DNA of 64,000 nucleotides. It comes from Paragorgia papillata. Lineage: Eukaryota > Cnidaria > Anthozoa > Scleralcyonacea > Coralliidae. Below, piece after piece: positions 9,338 through 19,865 of the stretch. Location of the stretch: contig JAWNZC010000259.1 in assembly GCA_035771165.1 (NCBI GenBank), positions 1,153,501 through 1,217,500 of the forward strand, read 5' to 3'. The translations under genes were made by a program, and so were the position numbers. How positions within the stretch are numbered: the stretch's first letter is position 1; each line of letters opens with the position of its first letter. Below the pieces are notes generated by a model, which was not told where the DNA came from, did no database searches, and saw only the letters and a program-made list of their open reading frames with translations.

Positions 9338-10605
9338 TTCCAGCATAGTCATTCAACTATATGGTCTGGAAACTCAGCTAAAGTCTTTGTTCTATTTTTT
9401 ATTGGACTTTATGCAGATTTGGACACGGTCACTGGACCCATTGTATTTTAGTATAATGAAGGAATTATCCAATAGCAGCGTTTCAGTTCAATCACTCAAC
9501 CGTGTTATTTAAATATTAATAAACCTAAAACAAAGGATATGCACGGTGTAAGGTACGGTTCAACATAAACCGCAGTTCATTTGTTAACCACTTTGAAGTT
9601 TGCCGAGTTTCCAGACCATATTATCTCTATGGACTATGCTTCCAGATGGCTCGTCGTACGACTCGTATATGATTTAGTCCTTAGGTTTTGCGGTTTTCTT
9701 TAGCTGTTCTTTTGTAAACTAAATGGCTGGCAAAACCCGTAATCGGCCGGTCGATTACAGAAAATAATTGACCGGCACGTGAGCTAGCCACTCAGCCAAT
9801 GAGAACAGAAAGTAACTTTTGTCGTATAATAATAATTATTAGGGAGCTAGCTTAAGCAAATACAACGCGAACGCCAAGGACAACGTCCTTAATACAGAAT
9901 AATTTTTCTCAAACAACAAAGAGAATGAATAATTTTTAGTCCCAGGAGTAATCCTAACGCCGTCCCCGTTCTACAGTGTATATAAAAAAAACGGAACCCG
10001 TAGGAAATGAATTAGTATTCTTTTAAAACAACCTATCAGTGTAGTAGTTTGAAAGCCCTAAAAGCGCTGCGTTATAAATTACTCAGCAATAAGTTACACA
10101 GGAAGAGAAAAAGCTTTTAAATACTTTCACCATGCATACACTTCAAGTTATCTTAATTTCCCAGGTGTATAAGACCGTGTTTTTTACGCATCCGTGGCTC
10201 AGAGGTGTTTAGGGCTTTCAACCTACTACAATAGGTTGTTTGAACAGAATACTAATTCAGTTTCTAAGGGTTCCGGGGTTTTTTATACACACAGTGTACA
10301 TACCACCATAGTCAATCGAGATATGGTCTGGAAACTCGGCAAACTTCAAAGCGCCTATAATGAGCTGTGATTTTATGTTGAACCGTACCTTACACCGTGC
10401 ACATCCTTTGTTTTAGGTTTATTAATATTTAAATAACACGGTTGAGTGATTGAACTGAAACGTTGTTATTGGACAATTCGTTCATTATACTAAAATACAA
10501 TGTGTTCAGTGATCGTGCACCGTGCACAAAAATGCATAAAGGCGAACAAAAAGATAGACCAAAGACTTTAGCTGAGTTTCCAGACCATATCTCGATTGAC
10601 TATGA
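9338..10605. mobile_element. Inverted pair of roughly 280-bp MITEs around a third MITE
   Basis: 9338-9640 and 10305-10605 are long reverse complements (shared ACCTAAAACAAAGGAT, TAAATAACACGGTTGAGT with its complement, and TATGGTCTGGAAACTC). Each copy also begins and ends with TATGGTCTGGAAACTC or its complement, so each is itself a TIR element. Between them, 9970-10065 pairs with 10195-10300 (shared GAATTAGTATTCT and GAAAGCCCTAAA), a third element of about 330 bp. The whole could form a large cruciform. Confidence 0.7.
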
Positions 10606-11983
10606 TACAACATTTTCCGATCACTTCCACGTCTTCAGGACGACGTTAACTCGTGAAACGGTAAAACCTGTTAGTTGAGTTTGACATCAAACTATGCGAC
10701 AAAATCCTTTTAGAACTATAAAGTTTTTGGATGTCAAAAAACATACTTTAAGTATTCAATACTACCGACTGAATTTTAGACTGCCGTCGTCGTCCTAGCT
10801 TGCTTAAGCTCCCTATTATTTTATGTGGATGAGGTTGCATGATAAATGGAGCATCAGTTGATAATTTTTGATATTATGCTTCAACAACATAGGATATGTC
10901 CGATATATTTCTCTTTTTTTATATTTCGTTTTTGTATCTTTTTTTTTCGCTATATTTTTCTTTTTTGAGAAAGCAACTCAAACAATGCGGAACTATGAAT
11001 TGACAGTGTTCTAAATATAAACAATATACGTACGTGGTCTGGTGTCTTCATAAAAGCAAAGGTGTACAACTTGACATGGCTTCAAGAATGCGTGAAATAA
11101 AAAGAAAAAATGTTAAGCACGTCTAATTCCAACTCCTCAAGCCAATTAGCCAGCGTTGTGGGAGTTAATAAACATAACTTAAAACACGATCAAGTCGGTT
11201 TTCTTTGTTTTTTGCGGGATTTATCTCCCATAAATCCGCATTATAAATTCATATGAATTTATAATTGCCCAATTCATCGGGTGCCGGCTACAACTATCTC
11301 GTATGGTAACGCCGGTAGCGCCCACATACGGGAAGGAGAGCAAGGGTTTGCTTTTCGCTCCACGTAATCACGAGAGGAGGGCAAACCAATGAAAATCATC
11401 AAAATCTGTTGGTTGAGTCCGCAATTAATTTATTACGCTGAACGTTGAGCATAAAATGTGGGATTGATACTGCATCAATACGCATGCCTAATGCTGTAAT
11501 GATAGATCTGGTACTAATTATTCATACTAATTATTCAAACAAGCTTGTAGAAGTCTGTGTATGTGTTCAATGAACCTTCACGTACTTCTCAAGTTGTTTA
11601 ATAAACTATTACTCAAAGGTTGCTTTGGAGTCTTATTATTTCATAAAATCCCGTTAACATTTGACATAACAATGTCCTTCGACACTCGGTAAATGCTATC
11701 TTTTAGAAAACCTTCTTCAATCGTGTTTTAAGTCGGATTTCGGCCCGAGGGATTTATCTGGCTTAAAGCCTCCGTTCTCGGTATTTTTCCTATACTTGAA
11801 TCGTGTAGTGGTTACCACTTTTGTTCCATCAACATAATTCTCAACTCATTAATAATTCACGAGGAAAACATAATGTAATCAGTTACCGAGGCGTTGTTGT
11901 GAAATGTGGTAATAAACGCCCATAAATTAAGACAGCTTTTACCTCAAATTTCTATTTAAATACTGATTCGTTTGAGAAGCTAT

Positions 11984-12108
11984 ACCATACTCTCGAAAGC
12001 CGTTAATTATCTGATTTAAAAACACCTCGAAGTGAGTTAAAAACCTCGTTTTTCAACACACTTCTTGGTGTTTTCAAATCAGATAAACGGCTTCTCGTGT
12101 ATGATATA
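11984..12108. mobile_element. Short palindromic MITE
   Basis: AAGCCGTTAATTATCTGATT at the left pairs with AATCAGATAAACGGCTT at the right, and inner AACACCTCGAAGTG pairs with CACTTCTTGGTGTT. Non-coding. It lies about 150 bp upstream of the second vWA exon. Confidence 0.65.
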
Positions 12109-12254
12109 TTACATGAAACACTAGTGGTTGATTTAGTATTTTACCGGTATCAAAGCTTATTCACGTAATAAAATGAGCTGTCTGATTGAGTAAAATTCTC
12201 ATGAATTATTAATGATTGATAAGTTTAAAAGAAACATTACTAACTCTTTTTTAG

Positions 12255-12494
12255 ATATTGCAAAGGTAATTATTATACTCACAGACGGTTTTGGTGATTC
12301 TATGGTCAGTTGGCAAGCGCAACGTATACGAAACGCTGGGATTGTCATTTTTTCTGTTGGGATTGGAAATAGTATCTCCAAGGGGGGGCTTTATGCAATG
12401 GCTTCTAGTCCCAAGGATGAGCACGTGACAATTCTTGATAACTTTTCTCAGCTTTTTCAACTAGCCAGAAACATGTCTTTACAAATCTGTGAAG
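12255..12494 (+). CDS. vWA domain, second exon
   Basis: TTTTTTAG precedes 12255 and GTAAGT follows 12494. The exon is 240 bp, phase 1-1. It completes the vWA fold: AKVIIILTDGFGDS contains the third MIDAS motif (DG), followed by AGIVIFSVGIG, a late strand of the Rossmann-like core, and ends with LQICEG, whose Cys probably pairs with the one before strand 1. Together with 8646-8981 the domain is complete and has all MIDAS ligands. Confidence 0.9.
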
Positions 12495-13726
12495 GTAAGT
12501 TTATCTAGAAACAATTAAATTTTACCTAAAACATTTATGCCCATGATATGGCTTGCCTGCCTACCTGCTATAATTACAATATCGTTGTATTCCATCTGAT
12601 CTGAGGCTGCGCTACGCGTTTTAATGTATAACATTTTCCTTGCATTATCATTCCGAACTTTGACCTCATTTTGTGGACATAGGAGCTTTAATATGTATTT
12701 AAGTTTCCTTAAATTTACTTAAATCTGTCAAACAGATTTAAGCCACATTTACATGACCTTCAATGGGACTTAAACTATATGTCTTAATTCTTAAATGTAT
12801 CAGCACGTTTAACTGCAAACATATTTAAGGTATATTTTGGTCAGATATAATTATTCATAAACAAACTGGAGAAAGCGTTACTCTGTAAACCCCAGGATTT
12901 GAGTTATAAAAAAGTCAACAAAATAATTGTTATTTACTTTATTTAAAAGTGAAAATAATAGTAACATGCTAAGCTTCAACAATACACGCTTTTCTACTCA
13001 GAATTATATTTAGCTAATTTTTCAAACAACGTCCAGAAAAATATTACCTAACACACGCACATATTAGATCTCCCCCCTTGAAATCACAAAACCCCCATAT
13101 AAACCAAGCGAGCTATCAAACTGCATGTTTCAAATTTCTTTTTTATAAATTTACATTGTAATTATCGAAGAAAATCATTAAAATCTTAAACTAGTCAATA
13201 CTAAAGTTCATTAACGTCAAGTTTTTAAGTTTTTTAGATTTAAAGAAAAGTAAAATGTTCCATAAACAATGTTATAAACTTATGTTTATAAGATATAGCT
13301 TTTGCTTTTCCCTATAGTGAAGTGGATTAGTTTACAGATTTTAATCGTCAAACTTTTCGTTTTTTATCCTTTTTTATTGATCGAAGATTCCAATACACCC
13401 ATATTTCAATCATTATTTACTGTATGGCTTCGATCGTGATATATGTGTTTAAAAAATTAAGTAACGGCATGAGTTCTCTCGATGAGAAAATCAGTGCTCT
13501 TGGAACAAATGCTGAGTTTTAAATATTGTTTAAATAAACTTTAAAAACATATTTCAACTGTTTCAAACACTACAATTGCATCTTCCAACTAAATTTTTGC
13601 TTTACCCCTTATTTTCTACCCTTGTGTCATAAAACATTTGCACGTTTATACAACATGTACTCTTCTCTGCCTTGTTTCAAAATTTACTCATGTTGAGTTT
13701 TGTACATACCGAACCGTTTGTTGCAG
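12495..13726 (+). other. Intron, no recognisable element
   Basis: AT-rich sequence with no open frame of note, no clear inverted repeat and no microsatellite. I see nothing to annotate. Confidence 0.5.
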
Positions 13727-13828
13727 CCGTTATTATATTGCCAGGCTCTGATTTTGTAGTCAAACCTGGAAGCGTAACTGAAAGTGGAGATGGAAGTGGA
13801 GGTGGAAGTGGTAGTGGAATTGGATGCG
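13727..13828 (+). CDS. Gly/Ser-rich linker exon
   Basis: TTGTTGCAG precedes and GTAAGT follows. The 102-bp exon has phase 1-1, matching its neighbours. It encodes about 34 residues: a hydrophobic start (VIILPGSDFVV) and then SGDGSGGGSGSGIGC, a flexible linker between the vWA domain and the next EGF group. It rests on splice sites, phase and composition only, so it is less certain than the EGF exons. Confidence 0.6.
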
Positions 13829-14075
13829 GTAAGTGAAGTGAAAAATTGTTTTTTGCAAAACTTACCAAAGTTGCTGATGTAAACCATGTAAAATTTGTCA
13901 TAAATTTGATGGTGTTTGCATAGCGTGTGAATAATATATAGTGGCAGTATATATTATATTTGGCGCCGGAAATACTTTAAGTTAACAACTTAAAGTGATT
14001 AAACCAAATTTTTCAAATGTAAAATCACTTCTTGAAAATTAACAAGAAAGAGATTCCAGACGGAAAACGTAATTT

Positions 14076-14263
14076 TGTTAAAAATATCAAAGCCCAGACA
14101 ATTACTTTGAAAAAGCCCATAACATTGAAGAAATGGAAAATGAAAATATTTATTGAACTATAATTATAACTTATTGTAGGATCAATAAATATTTTCATTT
14201 TCCATTTCTTCAATGTTATAGGCTTTTTCAAAATAATTTTCTGGGCTTTGATATTTTTAATAA
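14076..14263. mobile_element. Palindromic MITE, roughly 80-bp arms
   Basis: ATATCAAAGCCCAGA and AAAAAGCCCATAACATTGAA at the left are mirrored by TTCAATGTTATAGGCTTTTT and TCTGGGCTTTGATAT at the right. The arms meet near 14160-14175. Non-coding. Confidence 0.75.
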
Positions 14264-14362
14264 AATCACTTCTTAAAAATTAATTCGCTTAAAACATTCA
14301 CACTTTATGTGATTGCGTCGATAAATGAAAGAACTGATGGGAAAATTGATGGCAGAAAGAAT

Positions 14363-14383
14363 GGATGGATGGATGGATGGATG
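14363..14383 (+). repeat. (ATGG)n microsatellite
   Basis: About five repeats of ATGG. Confidence 0.8.
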
Positions 14384-14409
14384 AACGAATGGATAGAAGG
14401 AATAATCTG

Positions 14410-14890
14410 TTTAAAGGGGATTGGCAATATAAATTAATTTTGCCTAATTTAAAATAACTTGTAAAATTGTAATGGAAGACCTTTTACGACTTTTGTAATG
14501 GAAGACCTTTTACGACTTTTCTGAATCTATCTTCGTTTTCGAGATATTTTCGTTTGTTTAATAGGGTACAGTATTTTCATGCATTACAAAATCACTTATG
14601 CCTCAGTGATTGCTCAACATAAAATATTTAGTATCACTACGAGTTTTGATGTGGACAGTTTCGAATGATTTTGTTGAACAAACTTGGAGATGTACTTGAG
14701 TTTTCTCTGCGTGAAAATGCTCTACCCTGGTTATGACGTCAGAGACCATTCACTTACATATCAAACAAATTAAAATATCCCGAAAACAAAGGAAAATACG
14801 GAAAAATTGTAAGAGTCTTCCTTTACTATTTCACGACGTGAGTTCTTTTAAATTCGACAAACTTAATTTATATTGCCAATGCCCTTTAAA
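14410..14890. mobile_element. Foldback element related to 7852-8450
   Basis: It starts GGGGATTGGCAATATAAATT and ends AATTTATATTGCCAATGCCC. An internal segment (GGAAGACCTTTTACGACTTT) is duplicated in tandem at about 14473-14520. The terminal sequence and the AGACCTTTTAC motif match the family at 7852-8450. Confidence 0.65.
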
Positions 14891-15220
14891 ATATAGATTA
14901 AAAAATGAATGTATATACATGGGTGAATTGATGAACAGAGTTCAAAACGTACGTTTTATTACGGTTTCAGCCCATGCAAAATATCTTATAAATTCTCCAT
15001 TTTAACGGGGTGGTAATTTGTCGTTTCATCTGACGCCGTTTGATTGATTTCGGTACAAATGCAGAAAGGCAGGCCTATATTTCGTAGCCTATCCACCAGT
15101 ATTTGTTTGCAATTTTGCATTTACAGCGCTTCCATTTTTTTGATAGGCGAATTACACTTGCAATCGGATTGAATCTCACTTAATCTACATTTGTAGGAAT
15201 TTTATTTTTACTTTATACAG

Positions 15221-15343
15221 ATGTCGATGAATGTAGCACTCGGTCTCATGATTGCCACTTTTCTGCTACTTGCATTAATTACATCGGATCATATGAATGT
15301 GTATGTGAAAATGGCTTTACTGGAAATGGGAAAATCTGTACTG
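15221..15343 (+). CDS. EGF-like exon 9
   Basis: TTATACAG precedes and GTTTGT follows. The 123-bp phase 1-1 exon encodes [18 protein letters not shown] and then [16 protein letters not shown]. Six cysteines and a cbEGF signature are present. It is two residues longer than the array EGFs between Cys1 and Cys2, a feature shared with the next three exons, which form a second EGF subfamily. Confidence 0.85.
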
Positions 15344-16073
15344 GTTTGTGTCACTGCTATTTGTTTAATTTAACATCTAGATATCTTTTTCATTTCATTT
15401 ATGATTGTATTATGAGCAGAGCATGATCTACTTCAGTACATGGTGGAAAACTGTACATGTGTACTTTTTCACATAAAGATCACTAGCAACAAAATGAATA
15501 TAATATTAAGTTCTTATAGCTTTCATACCAATTCTATTTGTAACATAAATATTGGTTGAGGTCAATTATTCTCCTAGAGGTAGATAGATAGATAAACTCT
15601 ATTTTACGAGGATGACACACAACAGTAAGTAACTAATAAGCTTGCGATCTTCATGGTCTACAGAGGTAAACAGAGGTATAGGTTTACATGCTGATGTGAT
15701 ATTCATCAGAATTTGTAATGACTTCATTTCGTTATTAATTTAATTTAATTATACGTTATTTAGAATCAACGTTTAGTTATATAACAGTTGAGATCTGTGT
15801 AAAATATGTGTTTGGTCTTGGTAACAAATGAGTGAAAAATGGCATCTTGGCCGTTTTCGAAACATTCAGTCAAACGTGAAAGGTTGTTGCGTTAACATAT
15901 TGTCTAGTCAACTATATATTTCTTAATTTGGTAATTTCTGCAAAGTATTTCCATTTTAAAACAGGTTTTTCGTAAAGCTGTCGTTTACTTGTGTTAAGCA
16001 GAACAAGAAAATGACAACACAATCTATATTCCTAATTCTTTTGTTTCTATTTTCTTATTGTTTCACTTTATAG
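15344..16073 (+). other. Intron, little recognisable
   Basis: AT-rich intron. A short GATA-like run (AGATAGATAGATA, 15580-15593) is the only structured feature seen. Confidence 0.5.
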
Positions 16074-16199
16074 ATATCAATGAATGCAGTGAACCCTCTC
16101 ATAATTGCCACATTAACGCTACATGTAACAATAAATTGGGGTCATACGAATGTAGATGTAACAATGGCTTCACTGGGAATGGAAGCAGTTATTGTATTG
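16074..16199 (+). CDS. EGF-like exon 10
   Basis: CTTTATAG precedes and GTATGT follows. The 126-bp phase 1-1 exon encodes DINECSEPSHNCHINATC and then CRCNNGFTGNGSSYCIG. Complete cbEGF, one codon longer near the end than exon 11. Confidence 0.85.
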
Positions 16200-16453
16200 G
16201 TATGTAACAATTAAGATATAATCTATTATAGATTTACATTAATATTATATATTGTTTTAATATTTAAATATTCAGCAACTTCTGGCCATTCAGTTTACCT
16301 ATAGTATTTTGCGAAGCAATCGCATTTATACAATTTTTACTTTTTTTGTAATTAACTATAACGTTTCACTTCGGATTGAACACTTGAACGATATCTGCAC
16401 AAATACATTAACTTGTGCCATATTTATTTTACTTTCATGTGCTTGCCTTATAG

Positions 16454-16576
16454 ATATTAATGAATGTGTCACAGGTTCTCATAATTGCAACATTAACGCT
16501 ACTTGCAGTAATAACTTTGGATCTTATGAATGTACATGCAACAATGGCTTTATGGGTAACGGAAATATGTGTTCCG
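16454..16576 (+). CDS. EGF-like exon 11
   Basis: CCTTATAG precedes and GTAATT follows. The 123-bp phase 1-1 exon encodes DINECVTGSHNCNINATC and then CTCNNGFMGNGNMCSG. Complete cbEGF, very close to exon 10, suggesting local duplication. Confidence 0.85.
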
Positions 16577-16727
16577 GTAATTGACACTTGTATTCTTTAT
16601 TTGTTTGTTTGTTTGTTTGTTTGTTCGTAGTTAAAAACTACGTTCAATATTTCGGCAGTATTCAAACCTTACTATATTTCGATTTGTATTTCAACACTGC
16701 CTACGCAGCACACTACTTTTATTATTT

Positions 16728-17530
16728 ATTTTATTTGTTGTTTCCTAGGATTGATTTAAGAAAGACGCGTGAATCTGCGTGATTACACTTTTGCTCTCAG
16801 ATCGTTAAGAAATTGAAAAAAATCTTTTAATGTTTAGAATAGAGGGAAAGGCAAAAAATTTTCGTTTCTTATGTACTGTTTAATAAACGAGCAGGATTGT
16901 TTTATCAGATATAACGACACGAGGCGAAGCCGGGTGTTTTTATATCTGATAAAAACACGGACTGCGAGTTTACTGAACGGCTTCAAAAACGAACCACTTG
17001 GTAAGTTCATTGGCGTAGTAAGTTCATTGGCGTAGTAAGTTTGAAAAATAACCTTGTCTAAGCCGAGAAAATCAAAGCTAAAGTTTATGTATACCATACA
17101 GGAGGTATCTTTATCACATATAAAGAAACGATACGGTCATGATTTTCTTTTGTGTTTTCCTCATGAATTATTAATGAGTTTTTTATTTAAATATAATAAT
17201 AATAATTTAATATATAATCTCACAATATGACTACACGAAAAAGATATAGGTTATGCAAAATGTTTGCTTTCATTGTATGTACAGTAAATATATTTGCAAA
17301 GTCTTACAATATACCGACCGGTAAGGGCACTTGAGACTGGGTGGGCAAAATTTTTGCGTATTCTTTCTTAACTGTCGCATTATACATGTTTGGAAAATCT
17401 CACTATAAATGTATAAATGAAATAGGCAAAGGCAGAATTTTCGTCTTTTTCTATGCATTGTACAATAAATATGTTTGCAAAATCTCACTATAAATGTTAT
17501 TGTATATATATATATATATATATACAAAGT
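16728..17530. repeat. Minisatellite-bearing repeat, copy 1, with MITE inserted
   Basis: 16728-16860 is a direct repeat of 21197-21345 (shared TTTGTTGTTTCCTAGGATTG and TCTCAGATCGTTAA). It then holds a MITE at about 16890-17200 (same family as about 60675-60975; shared AAGTTCATTGG.GTAGTAAGT and CTCATGAATTATTA). After that come units of the roughly 100-bp repeat with the core TTTGCAAAATCTCACTATA at 17280-17500. No protein. Confidence 0.6.
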
Positions 17531-17557
17531 ATAAAGTATAGTTTTACCTTAAAGTCT

Positions 17558-17598
17558 TCGCTACCAGAGGTTTCACCATAAACGGGATCATCAGGCGA
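17558..17598 (-). ncRNA. Hammerhead ribozyme-like motif (Penelope type)
   Basis: On the minus strand, in order: TCGC, CTGATGA, a CCC/GG-type stem II with loop GTTTA, GAAA, a three-nucleotide-loop stem III (ACC/GGT) and the closing GCGA that pairs with TCGC. One stem II position is changed (ATGG where the other copies have AGGG), so activity may be reduced. Confidence 0.55.
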
Positions 17599-17736
17599 GC
17601 ACTCTATCCTATGCATATGACTTTGAGCACTCTATCCTATGCATATGACTTTGAACCTGATAATTTTTATCAACATACTTATATATATATATATATATAT
17701 ATACAAAGTATGAAGTATAGTTTTACCTTAAAGTCT

Positions 17737-17777
17737 TCGCTACAAGAGGTTTCACCCTAAACGGGATCATCAGGCGA
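17737..17777 (-). ncRNA. Hammerhead ribozyme-like motif (Penelope type)
   Basis: Minus-strand core CTGATGA with stem II CCC/GGG, GAAA, and stem I TCGC/GCGA. Stem III has one mismatch (TTGT where the intact copy has TGGT). It forms one arm of a hairpin whose other arm lacks the CTGATGA box. Confidence 0.55.
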
Positions 17778-17898
17778 CTCGTTTAGGGTGAAACCTCTGG
17801 TAGCGAAGACTTTAAGGTAAAACTATACTTTATACTTTGTATTTTGCTCTATCTATATGGTATTGAGCACTCTCTAACATTTCGTGAACCATAACTCA

Positions 17899-17956
<58 letters not shown>

Positions 17957-17984
17957 AACATTTATAGTGAGATTTTGCAAACAT

Positions 17985-18055
<71 letters not shown>

Positions 18056-18182
18056 TGAGTGAATTTTGGTTCACGAAATGTTAGAGAGTGCTCAATACCA
18101 TATATAGATAGAGCAAAATACAAAGTATGAAGTATAGTTTTACCTTAAAGTCTTCGCTACCAGAGGTTTCACCCTAAACGAG

Positions 18183-18223
18183 TCGCCTGATGATCCCGTT
18201 TAGGGTGAAACCTCTTGTAGCGA
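18183..18223 (+). ncRNA. Hammerhead ribozyme-like motif (Penelope type)
   Basis: Mirror image of the 17737-17777 copy on the plus strand: TCGC, CTGATGA, CCC/GGG stem, GAAA, stem III with the same TTGT variant, GCGA. The matching arm at about 18150-18182 lacks the CTGATGA box. Confidence 0.55.
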
Positions 18224-18254
18224 AGACTTTAAGGTAAAACTATACTTCATACTT

Positions 18255-18340
<86 letters not shown>

Positions 18341-18412
18341 TATGTTGATAAAAATTATCAGGTTCAAAGTCATATGCATAGGATAGAGTGCTCAATACGT
18401 AAACGCAGAGCG

Positions 18413-18654
18413 AAATAACAAACAAAGTGAAAACACTGATTACTTCATTGGAGTTTATTCACAACAAACTTGTTTCGTATGACAATCCGAAGCTTGCCAC
18501 ACTCATCAGGTTGACGCATGCATCTCATATATTCTACTGCGCTGTAAGCTATATATCATTCACCTGATGAGTGTGGCAAGCTTCGGATTGTCATACGAAA
18601 CAAGTTTGTTGTGAATAAACTCCAATGAAGTAATCAGTGTTTTCACTTTGTTTG

Positions 18655-18657
<3 letters not shown>
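18413..18657. mobile_element. Palindromic terminal repeats of a second hammerhead-bearing element
   Basis: AACAAACAAAGTGAAAACAC at the left is mirrored by GTGTTTTCACTTTGTTTGTT at the right. The arms are about 105 bp, nearly perfect, around a 50-bp centre (18520-18560). The right arm contains a canonical hammerhead ribozyme; the left arm has the same core with a broken stem I. Both outer edges abut or approach (TA)n. It looks like two opposed terminal repeats of a retroelement that has lost its coding part. Confidence 0.65.
18558..18616 (+). ncRNA. Hammerhead ribozyme, canonical
   Basis: Stem I: ATTCAC (18558-18563) pairs perfectly with GTGAAT (18611-18616). Core CTGATGA is at 18564-18570. 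Stem II pairs GTGTGGCAA (18571-18579) with TTGTCATAC (18588-18596), nine pairs counting two G-T. Then GAA (18597-18599). Stem III ACA/TGT with a short loop lies at 18600-18609. The predicted cleavage is after T18610. All conserved core bases are present. It would self-cleave transcripts read from the plus strand. Confidence 0.75.

Positions 18658-18716
<59 letters not shown>
18655..18716. repeat. (TA)n microsatellite
   Basis: An uninterrupted TA tract, one of several between 17.5 and 18.7 kb. Open frames reading YIYIYI here are translated repeats. Confidence 0.9.
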
Positions 18717-18722
<6 letters not shown>

Positions 18723-19165
18723 GGGAAAGGCAAAATATTTGCCTTTTTCTATGCATTGTATAATAAATATGTTTGCAAAATCTCACTATACAGTAAATAT
18801 TATTGTATAAAAGAAATAGGAAAAGGCAAAATATTTTCCTTTTTCTATATAAATATGTTTGCAAAATCTCACCATTTATTGTATATAAATGAAATAGGGA
18901 ATTGAAAGGCAAAATATTTGTCTTTTTCTATGTATTGTATAATAAATATGTTTGCAAAATCTCACTATACAGTAAATATTATTGTATAAATGAAATAGGG
19001 AATTGAAAGGCAAAATATTTTTATTTTTCTATGTATTGTATAATAAATATGTTTGCAAAATCTCACTATACAGTAAATATTATTGTATAAATGAAATAGG
19101 AAAAGGCAAAATATTTTCCTTTTTCTATATAAATATGTTTGCAAAATCTCACAATATGAGCTAAG
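18715..19165 (+). repeat. Minisatellite of roughly 100-bp units
   Basis: Four to five tandem units. Each contains TTTGCAAAATCTCACTATA, a CAGTAAATATTATTGTATAAATG-type segment, GAAATAGGGAAAGGCAAAAT and TTTCTATG(C/T)ATTGTATAAT. The core GGCAAAATATTTGCC is self-complementary. Related arrays occur at 17280-17500 and 21480-21945. Confidence 0.8.
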
Positions 19166-19284
19166 GTGGGCTTGCTATATCTGGGAGTCGGGATTGGCTT
19201 TTTCCCAACGATATAGTTGTATCTTTTTTCAATGCATCTTCTGTTTTCAGAATCCAGAGCCTCTTGCTTAGCTTTATCAAAAAA

Positions 19285-19614
19285 CTACTTAAAACGTGAA
19301 TAAGCAACTGGTTTGGCTATGCGGGGGAAAGGTATTGGACTAGCCTGCTTTTTGATACCCTCCCGAAATTCAACTAATTGAACTAACTCATTGTCAGATA
19401 ATTCAGACAACAACTTCTGAATTAAAGCGTTACGATCGCCTGTCTCCTTACTATTACTAGAGATTCTTTTTACAGAACTGATAGACGCACATACCTCCAA
19501 AGTCTGGCCCCCACCCATTATAATATTACTAGTCAACACCTTTTTAAGTGTGTTTTCATAGAACTTATCTTGATATTTTAATCTGGTTGTCTCCAGATGC
19601 TTTTTATTGGGCAC
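19285..19614 (-). CDS. Unrecognised open frame, 109 codons
   Basis: A soluble, Lys/Ser-rich predicted protein (MPNKKHLETTRLKYQ... ending VAYSRFK). No motif is recognised. A second minus-strand frame (19866-20237) lies upstream. The two may be remnants of one mobile-element gene or exons of a gene nested in the intron. No splice pair linking them could be defended. Confidence 0.25.
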   Translation of the reverse strand: MPNKKHLETTRLKYQDKFYENTLKKVLTSNIIMGGGQTLEVCASISSVKRISSNSKETGDRNALIQKLLSELSDNELVQLVEFREGIKKQASPIPFPRIAKPVAYSRFK

Positions 19615-19865
19615 ACACCCAGCTCTTGATTTTTTACGATGTCATCTTCCTCAATATAAAACAAATTGCTTGACATGGGGTCTGTTCGCTCTGACATTTC
19701 CATGTACTATGCCCCTTCTGGTGTGTGTCCAAAAATGTGGAATCTCACGGATGCTATTTTCTGGTACACATTACTGCATAGCAGAGCATGTTCATTGCAA
19801 TAACAATGGAATTTCTATACTATATGTAAGCTGAAATCGTCGATTATTATAGTATATGTATTGTT

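Larger units (their letters stand above)
8982..12254. repeat. Intron inside the vWA domain, filled with inverted-repeat elements
   Basis: Holds MITEs at 9057-9190, 9338-9640, 9970-10305, 10305-10605 and 11984-12108. I see nothing recognisable at 10620-11980 apart from AT-rich stretches and T-runs at 10915-10965. No open frame here resembles a known protein. Confidence 0.6.
17526..18400. repeat. Large palindrome of Penelope-type terminal segments and (TA)n arrays
   Basis: 17620-17950 and 17985-18395 are reverse complements with the centre near 17970. Each arm contains (TA)n (17677-17702, 17898-17952, 17988-18052, 18258-18338), a 60-bp tag (GAGTGCTCAATACC...), and a hairpin made of two opposed copies of the segment that ends the Penelope-like element at 32690-32765 (GGTGAAACCTC, GTAGCGAAGACTTTAAGG). 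An extra single copy lies at 17526-17600. Hammerhead ribozyme cores occur in these copies. Confidence 0.75.

Noticed and set aside
17874..18905. Several YIYIYI-containing open frames
   Set aside because: Translation of TA arrays and neighbouring minisatellite.
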